Shown here: positions 44,879-54,003 of the stretch, piece by piece
Layout of the letters: each line of letters opens with the position of its first letter
Position numbering within the stretch: position 1 is the stretch's first letter
Assembly (NCBI RefSeq): GCF_002950945.1
Contig: NZ_CP012673.1
Location: 11,886,001 to 11,950,000 of the forward strand
DNA from: Sorangium cellulosum
Lineage (GTDB): Bacteria; Myxococcota_A; Polyangia; Polyangiales; Polyangiaceae
DNA: 64,000 bases
Reading direction: 5' to 3'
Translations under genes and position numbers: made by a program
Notes under the pieces: generated by a model
The model's database searches: none
What the model saw: the letters and a program-made list of their open reading frames with translations, nothing else
Told to the model about the DNA's origin: nothing

Positions 44879-46240
44879 TCAGCGCCTCCCGGGGCGGCGG
44901 AACGTGGCGCCGAGATCCCAGCCCTCGCCGTTCAACGCGCGCGCGAGGGCCACGTCCGGCATCACGCCGCCGGCGATCCGGACCTCGGCGATCACGCCGA
45001 GGCGGAGGGTCGCGGTGAGCGAGCGCGGCGCGGCGCTCTGGGCGAGCCGCGGCGGGTGGCGGGCGAGGTCGAGGGCGCGGCCGCGGCTGTCGGCGGTGGC
45101 GAGCGCGAGCAGCGCGTGGAGCGGCCCCGGGCCGAGCGGGCGGACCAGCTCGATCGCGAGCGTCGCCTTGCCGCGGGCGCGACGGCGCCCGAGCTCCGCG
45201 CGCGCGACCGGCGTCGCGGTGACCTCGTGCCCAGGACGCGATAGGATCGGCGCGACCGCCTCGGCGACCTCGACGAGATGCGCGGCCGACTCGTCGACGA
45301 GCAGCTCCGCGGGGGGCCCGCCCCACGCGGGATCGCCGTGCGCCTTCGGGAGCGCGAACAGGCCGAGGTGCGCGAGGCGCTCGGGCGGCAATGCGTCGAC
45401 GAGCCGCTGCGCGACGCCGGGCTGGCCGAAGGGCCCGGCGTCAGGGCCGGTGGTGAGCACGATCCAGCCGGCCACGCCCAGGTCGAAGCGGATGGCTTCG
45501 CGCCGGTTCGTGTGGAGCCCGGCGCCGAGCCAGCCGAGGTCGTCGCGCTCGGCCTCGAACGCGCGGAGCGAGGTCGTCAGGTCGTCGGAGCGCACCACCT
45601 CGACGGCGTCGAGGAAGGCCGGGCCGCGCGCGGCGACGTCGTTGCGCGTCAGCGTGAGGCGCCGCGGGCCGAGCTCGGCGCGGAAGGCGCCCGTGCCGTC
45701 CGGTGCCGCGGGGTCGAAGCCGCGCGGCAGGAGCGCGACCAGCGGCGACGCGAGCGCGCGCGCGAGGCGGGCGGGATCCGCGCGCGGGAACACGGCGGCG
45801 AGCGGATCCTTCGGGTGCCGCGCGGGGCTCGGGACGTCGGCGAGCACCGCGGCGCCGCCGCGAGCGCGGGCGCGCTCGACGGAGCTCAGGATGTCGCGGC
45901 CGTCGAGCCTGAGCAGGCGCGCGGTGCGCATCCCCTCGCGCAGGCGCACGACCGCGGCGTCCCCCTCGCGGGACGGCAGCGCGGCCGCCAGCGTCGGATA
46001 TGGGTTCCCGGCCGCGTCGGTCCCGTACAGGCTGTCGGCGATCGCCGACGCGAACAGGGCGGCGGCCGGATCGTTCAGCTCGTGCGGATCGAGCGAGCTC
46101 GTCGGCCACGGGAGGTGCATCGAGAGGCGGCCGCCGAGCGGGGTGCGGCCGAGGGCGCGGGCAGGCGCCGGGAGGGCGGCGGCGGCGAGCAGGGCAGCGG
46201 CGCCGCCGAGCAGAGCGCGGCGCGGGAGCGACAGGCTCAC
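44879..46240 (-). CDS. Exported protein resembling family 5 extracellular solute-binding proteins
   Basis: 453 residues. The start SLSLPRRALLGGAAALLAAAALPAPARA is a Tat-like signal (twin Arg). The mature part matches SBP_bac_5 in outline: PWPTSSLDPHELNDPAAALFASAIADSLYGTD near the start, VVRLREGMR, and GTGAFRAELG followed by LTRNDVAARGPAFLDAVEVVRSDD, the usual LTRNPxYW region. It is shorter than typical (about 520) and divergent. No peptide ABC permease is adjacent; instead it is coupled by GTGA overlap to the FG-GAP protein and lies in an RND operon. It may deliver or sense a substrate there. GTG start at 46240. Confidence 0.7.
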   Translation of the reverse strand: MSLSLPRRALLGGAAALLAAAALPAPARALGRTPLGGRLSMHLPWPTSSLDPHELNDPAAALFASAIADSLYGTDAAGNPYPTLAAALPSREGDAAVVRLREGMRTARLLRLDGRDILSSVERARARGGAAVLADVPSPARHPKDPLAAVFPRADPARLARALASPLVALLPRGFDPAAPDGTGAFRAELGPRRLTLTRNDVAARGPAFLDAVEVVRSDDLTTSLRAFEAERDDLGWLGAGLHTNRREAIRFDLGVAGWIVLTTGPDAGPFGQPGVAQRLVDALPPERLAHLGLFALPKAHGDPAWGGPPAELLVDESAAHLVEVAEAVAPILSRPGHEVTATPVARAELGRRRARGKATLAIELVRPLGPGPLHALLALATADSRGRALDLARHPPRLAQSAAPRSLTATLRLGVIAEVRIAGGVMPDVALARALNGEGWDLGATFRRPGRR

Positions 46241-47625
46241 CGCACCACCCAGATCTCGTCGGCGGTCGCGACGGCGAAGGGGACACGCCCGGCGCCGTCG
46301 GGCGGGCAGACCGCGAGGGCGCGCACCCCGGCCGGCGCCGGCAGGCGCAGGACCTCCTCGGGCGCGGCACGCGCGGGGCCGCCCGCGCGGCGCCACGACC
46401 AGACCACGACGGCGTCCTCGAGCGGGTCCAGCACGTCGAGGCTGGCGATCAGCTCGGGCTCCCCATCCTGATCGAGATCGCCCACGGCGAGCTGCGCCCC
46501 GGCGCTGCCCACGACCTTGTGGCGGCCGGCGCTGTCCCGGATCTCGACCGCGCCGCGCTCGCGCGTCGCCCAGACGGCGAACGGCTCACCTCGCGCCGAC
46601 GCGAGCCGCGCCGACGCGAACGCGTCGTAGCGGCCGCTCAGCGCCGGGGTCGCCGGGGGAGGATCCGCGGCGGCGCACGGCCCGAGCGGGCCGGTGAGCA
46701 GCGGCCCGGAGGTCGCCACGCACGCGGAGCCGCCGGCGTCCGGGATCGCGAGCCCGGGGAGCTCCGCGAGCGCCTGGAGCTTGCCGTCGAAGCGGACGCT
46801 GCGCGCGCGGTCGGTCAACCCCACGTCGGCGAAGGGCGGCAGGGGCTCGCCGTCCTGCTCGCGCTCGACGAGCGTGGCGAACGCGAGCGGCTCGCGGAGC
46901 GGCGACGGGTGCACGCCGACGATGTCCGGCCAGGAGCGCGACTGGAGCGGCACGACCCGGCCGCCGCGGAGGCGGAGCGTCGTCACGCGCCGGCGGCTCA
47001 CGCTGAGGATCTCGAGCGAGCCGTCGGCGTCGAGATCGCCGCACGCGAGCGCGACCACGTCGCCCTCGAAGTTCTTCGCGCGGTCGACCTTCACGGCGAC
47101 GAGCGGGATCGGCGCGAGGAAGCTGCGGATCTCCGCGTCGAGCGGCGCCTCGGCGTAGGCGTGGGCGATGGGGCCCGGCTCCGGATCGCGGATGCGCGCC
47201 CAGACGGTGCGGGGCACCGGGTAGGCGTCGGCGGTGACGCGCAGCCGCCCCGACGCGATCTCGACGGCGAGGTGGACGAGCGCCGTGTCGTCGCGCGCGG
47301 CCTCGCGCGCGGCGGGCAGCGGGATGGGATCCTTGTGCGCTCGCGCGCCCGCGCCGAGCTTGCCGGCGAGCTGGGCGGCGAGGGTGGCCGCGAGCTGCGC
47401 GCCGCGCGGCGCGGGCGCGTCGGACGAGAGCGGGGCGGCCGTCACGAGCACGCGGCCGGGCACCGCGCCGAGCGAGCGCGCGAGCGCCTCGACGGCGCGG
47501 GCGACGGCCGAGCGCGGCGGCTTCGGCGCCGGCGCGGCCGGGCGCGGCGGCGCGGGTGCGGGCTGCGCGGCGGCAGGGGGCGCGAGCGCGAGGAGAGCGA
47601 GGAGGAGGAGGCGCCGGGGCGACAA
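46237..47625 (-). CDS. Secreted protein with FG-GAP/VCBS-like repeats
   Basis: 462 residues. Signal peptide PRRLLLLALLALAPPAAAQ and a Pro-rich linker are followed by an uncharacterised domain (60-200) resembling a periplasmic TolB-N-like fold. Two calcium-binding-type blades follow: CGDLDADGSLEIL (about 200) and VGDLDQDGEPELIASLD (about 385), typical of FG-GAP/VCBS propellers. The start is uncertain: TTG at 47625 begins directly at the signal peptide, 10 nt after the RND stop, while a Met at 47757 would put 44 unrelated residues in front and overlap the RND gene. Coupled to the SBP-like gene. Function unknown. Confidence 0.68.
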   Translation of the reverse strand: MSPRRLLLLALLALAPPAAAQPAPAPPRPAAPAPKPPRSAVARAVEALARSLGAVPGRVLVTAAPLSSDAPAPRGAQLAATLAAQLAGKLGAGARAHKDPIPLPAAREAARDDTALVHLAVEIASGRLRVTADAYPVPRTVWARIRDPEPGPIAHAYAEAPLDAEIRSFLAPIPLVAVKVDRAKNFEGDVVALACGDLDADGSLEILSVSRRRVTTLRLRGGRVVPLQSRSWPDIVGVHPSPLREPLAFATLVEREQDGEPLPPFADVGLTDRARSVRFDGKLQALAELPGLAIPDAGGSACVATSGPLLTGPLGPCAAADPPPATPALSGRYDAFASARLASARGEPFAVWATRERGAVEIRDSAGRHKVVGSAGAQLAVGDLDQDGEPELIASLDVLDPLEDAVVVWSWRRAGGPARAAPEEVLRLPAPAGVRALAVCPPDGAGRVPFAVATADEIWVVR

Positions 47626-47635
47626 CGCCGAGAGT

Positions 47636-50161
47636 TTACGCGCGCCGGTGGGGTCGAGGCCAGAGCCGCAGCCCGGCCGGCACCACGAGGAGCGCGACCA
47701 CGAGGCCCACGGCGCTGCCGAGCGCGCCGACCCGGCCGAGATCGCGCAGGCCGTCAAAGTCGCAGAACGCGAGCGCGGAGAACCCGGCGGCGGTGGTCAG
47801 CGCGGTGGCGGCGATCGCCGGCCCCTCGCGGCGCAACGTCTCGCGGATGACCGCGTCGCCGCCGCCCTCCGCCTCGATGTCGCGGGCGCGGTGGAGCAGG
47901 AACATGCCCTCGTCCACGGTGATCCCGAGCAGCACCGGGATGACGAGCGCGTCGTACGCGTGCAGGGGGATGTCGAGCACCCGGATGAGCAGGAGGACGA
48001 GGGCGATCTCGGAGGCGACCACGAGCGCGGCGAGCGCGATGTCGCGCGCGCTGCGGAGGGAGACCGAGAGCGCCAGCAGCACGAGGACCCCCGCGGCCAG
48101 GGCGATGCGCGGCATGTCGTGCGCGAGCGTCTCGCGGAGCGACGCCTCGAGCCGGGTGTAGCCGGTGAGCATCGCCCGCGGGTCCGCCTCGCGGATGGCG
48201 CGCTCGATCCGCTCGACCGAGCCGGCCTCGCGGGGCCGCACGTACACCGCGACGAGCGCCTCGCCCGAATCCGCCCCGAGGTAGCGCGAGAGAAGGATGG
48301 CCGCGGGGCCGCGCTCCAGATCGGCGAGCGCCACCTCTTGCCGCGGCGGCGAGCGCATGCCTTCGAGCACCGCCGCGAAGCGCTCGGGGGCGAAGCCGGT
48401 GTCGCGGAGCGCCCGCTCGAGCTCGTCGGCCCTCGCGGGCAGGTCGAGCGCGTCGCGCGCGGCGAACCGCTCGGCCTGGGTCGACGCGGCGGGCGCGAGG
48501 GCGGTGAGCGCGTCGACGGCCTCGACGTCGGCCTTCATCGCGGCGAGCCGCTCGGCGATCCGGTCGGCCCGCGCCCGGGCGCGCTCCTCTGCGCCGTCCG
48601 CGACGAGCACCACCCACTGGCCGCGCCTGCCGCCGAACGCGTCGAAGATCGCCTGCTGCACCTGGAGGGGCTCGAGCTTGGCCGGCCGGATCGCGACGAT
48701 CGACGCGGCGAGCGGCGGCGCGGCGCCGAGGGCGACGGCCGCGATGGGCAGCGCCGCGAGCGCCGCGACCGCGAGCGCGCGGCCGCGGGTCCGGGTGAGC
48801 CGGTAGAGGCCGTCGGGCCAGCGCGCCGGCGCCTCCGGCGGCGGGGTCCCCCGCTCGAGCCGCGCGCCGACGGCCGGCGTCACGACGACGATCGCGATCG
48901 CCGTGAGCACCTCCCCCGCAGCGCACAGCAGGCCGAGCTGCCGGAGCGCGTTGATGTCCGACAGCGCCAGGGCCCCGAACGCCGCCGCCGCGGTGACCGC
49001 GGCGACGAGCACCGCGCGGGAGGTCCGCGCCCGCGCCGCGCGCGCGGCCGCCTCCGGCGCGAGGCCCTCGCGCCGCGCCTCGAGCAGCGCGGCGTAGACG
49101 TGGACGCCGGTGTCGACGCCGACGCCGACGACCACGGACATGAACGCGACCGCGATCGCGCTGAGCCCGCCCGGGAACGCCGTCGCGAGCCCCGCGGTCC
49201 ACACGGTCCCGAGCACGAGCGGCGGCATCACCGCGGCGAGCGCGCGCAGGCGCCGGAAGAGCAGCGCGAAGACGGCGGACGCGAGCAGCATCGAGAGCGA
49301 CCCCGAGATGGCGAGGTCGCGCGTGAGCATCCGCTCGGTGGCCGCGGCGATCGCGTGCCCGCCGGTGAGCCCGAGGGTGATCCGCGGGTGCGCCGCGCGG
49401 ATCGGGGCGAGCGCGGCCTCCGCGTCGGCGACGAAGGCGCGCGCGTCGGCGCCGCGGAGCGCCTGCCCGGCCGGCTGCACCAGGACGAGGTGCACCTTGC
49501 CGTCGTCCGTGGCGAAGGCGCCGTCCGCCTGCGCGCGCACGCCGGAGCCGATGTCCGCGGACTCGAAGACGAGCTGCGCGAGGCGCAGCGGGTCGGCCGC
49601 GATCGCGTCGGAGGCGGCGCCGCCGCCGGGCGCGAGCAGCATGGCGCGCGTCTCCGCGAGCCGCTCCCGCATCCCCTCGGGCGAGAGCGCCGCGCGGAGG
49701 CGCTCGAGCACGCGCGCGTCCGCGTGGCGGAAGGCGAGCCACGGATCGAGCGCGCGCGACGCGTCGATCCGGTCCGCCGCGCGCTGCACGGTCGGGCGCG
49801 CCGCGAGGGCCCGCGCGATCTCGGCCGCCGCGGCGGCGTTCTCGTCGGGGTCGTCCCCCTTGACCATGACGACGCCGAGGTCGCCGCCCCCGAACCCGCG
49901 CACGTACCGGCGCAGCGCCGCGGCGTCGCCGCGCTCGGGCAGCAGCGAGGCGACGTTCGGCTCGAGCCTCAGGCGCAGCGTCACGGCGGCGAAGGCGGCG
50001 AGCGTCATCACCGCGAGGGCGAGCGCGACGAGGAGATGGAGCGGCCGGCGCGGGGCGTCCGCGCGGGCCGGCGAGATCGGGGGGGGGCGCTGGCATGGAC
50101 GGGGCCGGGGTGGGCCCGGCGCCGCTCCTCTACCCTCACCCCCGGCCCGGCGCGAGGACAT
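47636..50161 (-). CDS. RND superfamily exporter, MMPL type
   Basis: About 780-840 residues, 12 TM helices in two halves, each with a large periplasmic loop. First half: ITLGLTGGHAIAAATERMLTRDLAISGSLSMLLASAVFALLF, then VVVGVGVDTGVHVYAALLEARREG. Second half: DALVIPVLLGITVDEGMFLLHRARD and AATALTTAAGFSALAF, as in MMPL and HpnN-like lipid exporters. Start unresolved: the in-frame ATG at 50161 gives 841 residues with a Pro-rich front, whereas ATG 50096 would be ideal but is out of frame because of a run of nine C. First gene of a three-gene operon. Probable substrates are lipids; inferred from family. Confidence 0.88.
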   Translation of the reverse strand: MSSRRAGGEGRGAAPGPPRPRPCQRPPPISPARADAPRRPLHLLVALALAVMTLAAFAAVTLRLRLEPNVASLLPERGDAAALRRYVRGFGGGDLGVVMVKGDDPDENAAAAAEIARALAARPTVQRAADRIDASRALDPWLAFRHADARVLERLRAALSPEGMRERLAETRAMLLAPGGGAASDAIAADPLRLAQLVFESADIGSGVRAQADGAFATDDGKVHLVLVQPAGQALRGADARAFVADAEAALAPIRAAHPRITLGLTGGHAIAAATERMLTRDLAISGSLSMLLASAVFALLFRRLRALAAVMPPLVLGTVWTAGLATAFPGGLSAIAVAFMSVVVGVGVDTGVHVYAALLEARREGLAPEAAARAARARTSRAVLVAAVTAAAAFGALALSDINALRQLGLLCAAGEVLTAIAIVVVTPAVGARLERGTPPPEAPARWPDGLYRLTRTRGRALAVAALAALPIAAVALGAAPPLAASIVAIRPAKLEPLQVQQAIFDAFGGRRGQWVVLVADGAEERARARADRIAERLAAMKADVEAVDALTALAPAASTQAERFAARDALDLPARADELERALRDTGFAPERFAAVLEGMRSPPRQEVALADLERGPAAILLSRYLGADSGEALVAVYVRPREAGSVERIERAIREADPRAMLTGYTRLEASLRETLAHDMPRIALAAGVLVLLALSVSLRSARDIALAALVVASEIALVLLLIRVLDIPLHAYDALVIPVLLGITVDEGMFLLHRARDIEAEGGGDAVIRETLRREGPAIAATALTTAAGFSALAFCDFDGLRDLGRVGALGSAVGLVVALLVVPAGLRLWPRPHRRA
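50078..50096 (-). other. Homopolymer C9 tract at the RND gene start
   Basis: Read on the minus strand, ATG CCA GCG is followed by nine C. With eight C the ATG at 50096 would read MPAPPPISPARADAP directly into the RND frame. Confidence 0.7.
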
Positions 50162-50228
50162 CCACGGCGGCGCGCGATCCGGGGCGACCGCCCTTGCGCG
50201 CGCGAGGGCGCCGGTCCATCCCGGCTGC

Positions 50229-50840
50229 ATGGAGCTCCCCGCGATCGTCCTCGCCGGCAAACCCGTCCTGCGGAAGCCCGCCGCGCCCGTCCCGCCCGAG
50301 GAGATCGGGACCAAGCAGCTCAAGCAGCTCATCGCGACGATGGTCGCCGCCATGCGCAAGGCGCCTGGCGTGGGCCTCGCGGCGCCGCAGATCGGCGTCG
50401 GCCTGCAGGTGATCGTGCTCGAGGACGGCGAGGAGCTGATGGCCCGGCTCACCCCGGCCGAGCGCGCCGAGCGCGGCCGCGTGCCCTTCCCGCTCAAGGT
50501 GATCATCAACCCGACGTTGAAGGTCCTCGGTCCGTCGCTCCCGGGCGCGGCCGGCGCCGGCCGCGCGACGTTCTTCGAGGGCTGCCTCAGCGTCCCCGGC
50601 TACATGGCGCTCGTGGAGCGCGATCTGTCCGTCGAGGTGAGCGGCGTGGACGAGGACGGCAAAGAGGTCCGCTGGGAGGCGACCGGCTGGCCCGCCCGGA
50701 TCCTCCAGCACGAGGTCGATCACCTCCGCGGCACGCTCTACGTCGATCGCATGATCGCGCGCTCCTTCTGCAGCAACGAGGAGGCGAAGCTGTGGGTGGG
50801 GCGGCCCGTCGCCGAGGTGCGGTCCGCGCTCGGCGCGTGA
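50229..50840 (+). CDS. def: Peptide deformylase
   Basis: Removes the formyl group from nascent proteins. 203 residues. All three motifs are intact: GVGLAAPQIG (49-58), EGCLSVPG and HEVDH, with Cys and two His as Fe/Zn ligands. A Gly/Ala-rich insertion (PSLPGAAGAGRA) precedes motif 2. ATG 50229 starts the conserved region; the longer upstream frame is shadow on the RND gene. No fmt neighbour, unlike many genomes. Divergent from the RND operon (67 bp) and convergent with murF; a strong hairpin lies between. Confidence 0.97.
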   Translation: MELPAIVLAGKPVLRKPAAPVPPEEIGTKQLKQLIATMVAAMRKAPGVGLAAPQIGVGLQVIVLEDGEELMARLTPAERAERGRVPFPLKVIINPTLKVLGPSLPGAAGAGRATFFEGCLSVPGYMALVERDLSVEVSGVDEDGKEVRWEATGWPARILQHEVDHLRGTLYVDRMIARSFCSNEEAKLWVGRPVAEVRSALGA

Positions 50841-50845
50841 TCGCG

Positions 50846-50879
50846 GCGTGAGCGCGCGACGGCCGCCGCGCGCTCACGC
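50846..50879. terminator. 13-bp perfect hairpin between def and murF
   Basis: GCGTGAGCGCGCG (50846-50858), 8-nt loop, CGCGCGCTCACGC (50867-50879). It begins 6 bp after the def stop and runs into the murF stop (50874). Likely a bidirectional terminator, without T-tracts. Confidence 0.6.
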
Positions 50880-52349
50880 CGGCGGGGGAGCCCCGCCTCC
50901 GCGGCTGGCGAGCGACCCCGCGAGCGCGTGGACGATCCGCTCCATCCTGATCCCGCGCGAGCCCTTCACGAGCACAAGATCGCCGCGCTCGACGATCTCG
51001 ATCGCGCGCGCCGCGGCGGCGTCCGAGTCGCCGACGAACGACGCCTGGACGCCGGACGCCTCGGCGGCGCGCGCGATCCGCGCCGCCTCGCCGCCGACGG
51101 CGATCAGCGCGGCCGGGCGCAGCGTGCCGACCTGCTCGCCGAGCGCGTCGTGCTCTGCCGCCGCGAGCGCGCCGAGCTCGCGCATCTCCCCGAGCAGCAG
51201 GACCAGCCGCTTCCCGAGCGCCTCGGCCATCTCGGCCGCCGTCTTGAGCGACGAGCGCATCGACAGGGGGTTCGCGTTGTAGCTGTCGTCGATGACCACG
51301 GTGCCGCCCGGCAGCTCGAGGACCGACAGGCGCCCGTCGCCCGGCGGCGCGAGCCCCGCGGCGGCGCGGGCGACCAGCTCCGCCGAGAGCCGCTCGCCGA
51401 GCGCCGCTTCGACCGCCGCGACCGCCGCCGCCGCGGCCAGCGCGCCCGCTTCCCCGAGCAGCGGGATCACGAGCTCCAGCGCCTCGCCGTCCCGGTCGAG
51501 CCGCACGGCGCTGCCGCGCACCCCGACCTGCCTCCTGCCCACGATCCGGACCTTCGCGCGCGCGCCGAAGCCGTAGGTGATCCGGCGCGAGGCTCCGGCT
51601 CGCCCGAGCTGCTCGACCACCATCGCGTCATCGCCGTTGCCGAGCGCGACGCCTGCGGGCGGCAGCGCGGCGAGCAGATCCCCCTCCTCGGCGGCCACGT
51701 CCTCGAGTGTGCCCAGGCCCTCGGTGTGCTCGACGCCGATGGAGGTCAGCACGGCGAGGTCCGGCCCCGCGATCCGCGCGAGGGTCGCGACCTCCCCGCG
51801 CTGGTTGGTGCCGATCTCGACGACGGCGAAGCGGTGGCGCGGCTCGAGGCCGAGCAGCGTCATCGGCAGCCCGACGGCGTTGTTGAGGTTGCCTGCGGTG
51901 GCGTGCACGTCGCCGCGCTCCGCGCCCGCGAGCAGCGCCGCGAGGGTCCGCGTCGTCGTCGTCTTGCCGGCGGAGCCGCCCACGGCGACGATCGCCCGGG
52001 GCCCGGCCGGGTGGGCGGCGGTCCGCCAGCGCTCGCGGTGCGCTCTGGCGAGCGCCCCGAGCGCCGCGAGCCCGTCCTTGACCAGCACCACGCCCCCCGC
52101 GGGCGGCAGGGCGACCTCGCGCGAGACGACGAACGCCGCCGCCCCGCGCTGCGCCGCGGCGTCGAGGAACCGGTGGCCGTCGAAGCTCTCGCCGACGAGC
52201 GCGACGAACGCCGCTCCCGGCGCGATCGTGCGGCTGTCGGTCGAGACGCCGCGCGCGTCCGGTCCGGCCCTGAGCACGCGCCCGCCGGTCGCGCGCGCCA
52301 GCTCGTCGAGGGTGAAGGGGGCGAGGTTCTGCGGGATCGGCGTCGCCAT
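50874..52349 (-). CDS. murF: UDP-N-acetylmuramoyl-tripeptide-D-alanyl-D-alanine ligase
   Basis: Adds D-Ala-D-Ala in peptidoglycan precursor synthesis. 491 residues. N-terminal domain with STDSRTIAPGAAFVAL (MurF rather than MurE pattern) and ALVGESFDGHRFL. ATP loop GGSAGKTTTTR, then TAGNLNNAVGLPMTLL, VVEIGTNQRGE, a linker and the C-terminal VIDDSYNANPLSMRSSLK; ends with LVLVKGSRGIRMERIV. Key Lys and Asn residues are present. ATG 52349 with no strong Shine-Dalgarno. It is separated from a dcw cluster, at least within this window, which is unusual for murF. Confidence 0.97.
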   Translation of the reverse strand: MATPIPQNLAPFTLDELARATGGRVLRAGPDARGVSTDSRTIAPGAAFVALVGESFDGHRFLDAAAQRGAAAFVVSREVALPPAGGVVLVKDGLAALGALARAHRERWRTAAHPAGPRAIVAVGGSAGKTTTTRTLAALLAGAERGDVHATAGNLNNAVGLPMTLLGLEPRHRFAVVEIGTNQRGEVATLARIAGPDLAVLTSIGVEHTEGLGTLEDVAAEEGDLLAALPPAGVALGNGDDAMVVEQLGRAGASRRITYGFGARAKVRIVGRRQVGVRGSAVRLDRDGEALELVIPLLGEAGALAAAAAVAAVEAALGERLSAELVARAAAGLAPPGDGRLSVLELPGGTVVIDDSYNANPLSMRSSLKTAAEMAEALGKRLVLLLGEMRELGALAAAEHDALGEQVGTLRPAALIAVGGEAARIARAAEASGVQASFVGDSDAAAARAIEIVERGDLVLVKGSRGIRMERIVHALAGSLASRGGGAPPPA

Positions 52350-52428
52350 GGCGTGGCGATCACCAGCACGGAACGGCGCGCAGGGCCAACGAATCGCCGG
52401 CGGCGCGCGCGGCCCGCGCCGCGCCGGC

Positions 52429-54003
52429 TCAGCGCGTGCTCTTTTCCTTGTCGAGGGACTCGTAGAAGTCGTCGCCCTTCGGTCGCGGGCGCGGCGCCGG
52501 GCGCGGCGCGGCGGGGGCGCTGGGGACCGCCGTGGCGCTGGCGGTCGGCGCCGCTTCCACCTCGGCGTTCGCGGGAGGATGCTCCTTGTAGTCGACCTTG
52601 ATGGGCCCGCCGCCGCCCATGCTTTGCCACAGCGAGATCCCGACGAGCGCCAGCACCGCGACCGCCAGGACGACGCTGAGCACGATCACGAGCGTCCTGC
52701 CGCCCCCCTCCTTCCGCGGCGGCGCGGGGGCGACCGCTGGCTGCGGCGCCTCGCGCTCCGCCGCGAACGACGAGGGGAGCGCCGGCAGATCGATGCGCGC
52801 CGACGTGGTGGCCCATGGGCTCTCGGCAGGCGGCATGGCGGCGCCGTCCCACCCGCCGGCCATTGGCGGCGCGCCGTGCGCTGCTGCGCCGGGCGCAGCG
52901 CCCACCGCGCCGGGCGCAGCGCCCACCGCCTGCGGTGGACCTGGCGCGGGCGCCGCCCCCGGCGCAGGCGCAGGCGCCGCCGCGACCGGCAGCCCCGGTT
53001 GAACCGGCGCTCCCGTGGGAGAGGGCATGGGCGCTCGCGCGTGCTCCGGCGCCGCCGGGACCCCGGCGGAACCGAACGCGGGACCGGCGAACGACGGCGG
53101 CACGGCCGCGGGAGCAGGCGGCTGAGCAGCGCTCGTTCCCATCCGCTCGGTGTTCGGAGCGGGCTGGAAGGCCATCTGGCTCGGGGGCACGCGCTCCGAC
53201 TGCGGCGCCTGGACGAACGGGAGCGCAGTCGAAGAGAAGACGCCGCTCGCCGAGAGCACGTCCTGCTGGGAGACCATCCCGGGAGGAAGGGTTCCTCCGC
53301 GCGCAGAGACGGCCGGCGAGGGAGACGGAGGTCGCACCGGGGCCGGCGGCTGGGCGGGTGCGGCGAAAGGCGCGCCGTGCGGAGCCGCCGCTGTCAGCCC
53401 CGGCGCCGACGGGCTCGCCTCGGGGAATGCCGCCCCGGAGGGAACCGGCCCGGCGAACCCCGGCGCGGGCGGCGCCGTCGCTGGATACGCCGCGCCAGGT
53501 GAGGTCGACCCGGCGTACGCCGCGCCGGGCGGGATCGGCCCGGCGAACCCCGGCGGCTCAGGAAACGGCGCCCTGGTGGAGCTCGGCCCGGCGAACCCTG
53601 GCGGCTCGGGGAACGCCGCCCCGGTGGAGCCCGGCCCAGCGAACCCCGGAGGAGGAGGCGGCGGCTCGGGGAACGCCGTCCCGGTGGAGCCCGGCCCGGC
53701 GAACGCCGCCGGGGGCGGTGGCGGCTCGGGGAACGCCGCCCCGGCGGGACCTGACCCGGCGAATGCCGGCACGGGGGCCGCGGGCGCGGCGAACGCAGGC
53801 GCGCCGTGCGGCTGAAGCTGTTGAAGAAGAGGGCTCAGCGCGTACTGGGACGAGAGCGGGTGCAGCGCCCCGGGCGCCGTCAAGGGGGGAACGGGCAAAG
53901 GCCGGAAGGGGATCCCCGCGCCATGCGCAGGCGAGTGCGGTCGGCCTGCGTGCGCCGCCCACTCATTTTCCGGGGCTCCCCATGGAACGTGTTTGTCGGT
54001 CAT
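52429..54003 (-). CDS. Pro/Ala/Gly-rich repeat protein with single TM helix
   Basis: 524 residues. Residues 1-60 start MTDKHVPWGAPENEWAAH. Residues 60-190 contain about six imperfect repeats of 16-20 residues built on GFAGPGSTGAAFPEPP. The rest of the cytoplasmic part stays Pro/Ala-rich. One TM helix near 447-469 (LVIVLSVVLAVAVLALVGISLW) is followed by an exported tail of about 55 residues ending KGDDFYESLDKEKSTR. The ATG at 54003 has GAGG 7 nt upstream. The frame extends upstream but that part is Arg-rich shadow. It is likely disordered; similar to the FrzS/AgmU style of repeat proteins only in composition. Function unknown. Confidence 0.75.
   Translation of the reverse strand: MTDKHVPWGAPENEWAAHAGRPHSPAHGAGIPFRPLPVPPLTAPGALHPLSSQYALSPLLQQLQPHGAPAFAAPAAPVPAFAGSGPAGAAFPEPPPPPAAFAGPGSTGTAFPEPPPPPPGFAGPGSTGAAFPEPPGFAGPSSTRAPFPEPPGFAGPIPPGAAYAGSTSPGAAYPATAPPAPGFAGPVPSGAAFPEASPSAPGLTAAAPHGAPFAAPAQPPAPVRPPSPSPAVSARGGTLPPGMVSQQDVLSASGVFSSTALPFVQAPQSERVPPSQMAFQPAPNTERMGTSAAQPPAPAAVPPSFAGPAFGSAGVPAAPEHARAPMPSPTGAPVQPGLPVAAAPAPAPGAAPAPGPPQAVGAAPGAVGAAPGAAAHGAPPMAGGWDGAAMPPAESPWATTSARIDLPALPSSFAAEREAPQPAVAPAPPRKEGGGRTLVIVLSVVLAVAVLALVGISLWQSMGGGGPIKVDYKEHPPANAEVEAAPTASATAVPSAPAAPRPAPRPRPKGDDFYESLDKEKSTR
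53430..53790. repeat. Coding tandem repeat (about 48-60 bp units) in the Pro-rich protein
   Basis: About six units each encoding FAGP-x-x-x-G-x-x-FPEPP variants. Unit length varies because of extra Pro codons. Divergence between copies shows it is older than the perfect coaBC repeats. Confidence 0.8.

Noticed and set aside
47754..50096. 780-codon alternative frame across the RND gene
   Set aside because: Arg-rich shadow with no TM pattern; only its first codons (ATG 50096) are of interest because of the poly-C tract.
47234..50851. 1205-codon plus-strand frame
   Set aside because: Antisense to the RND gene and then out of frame with def; no recognisable domain.
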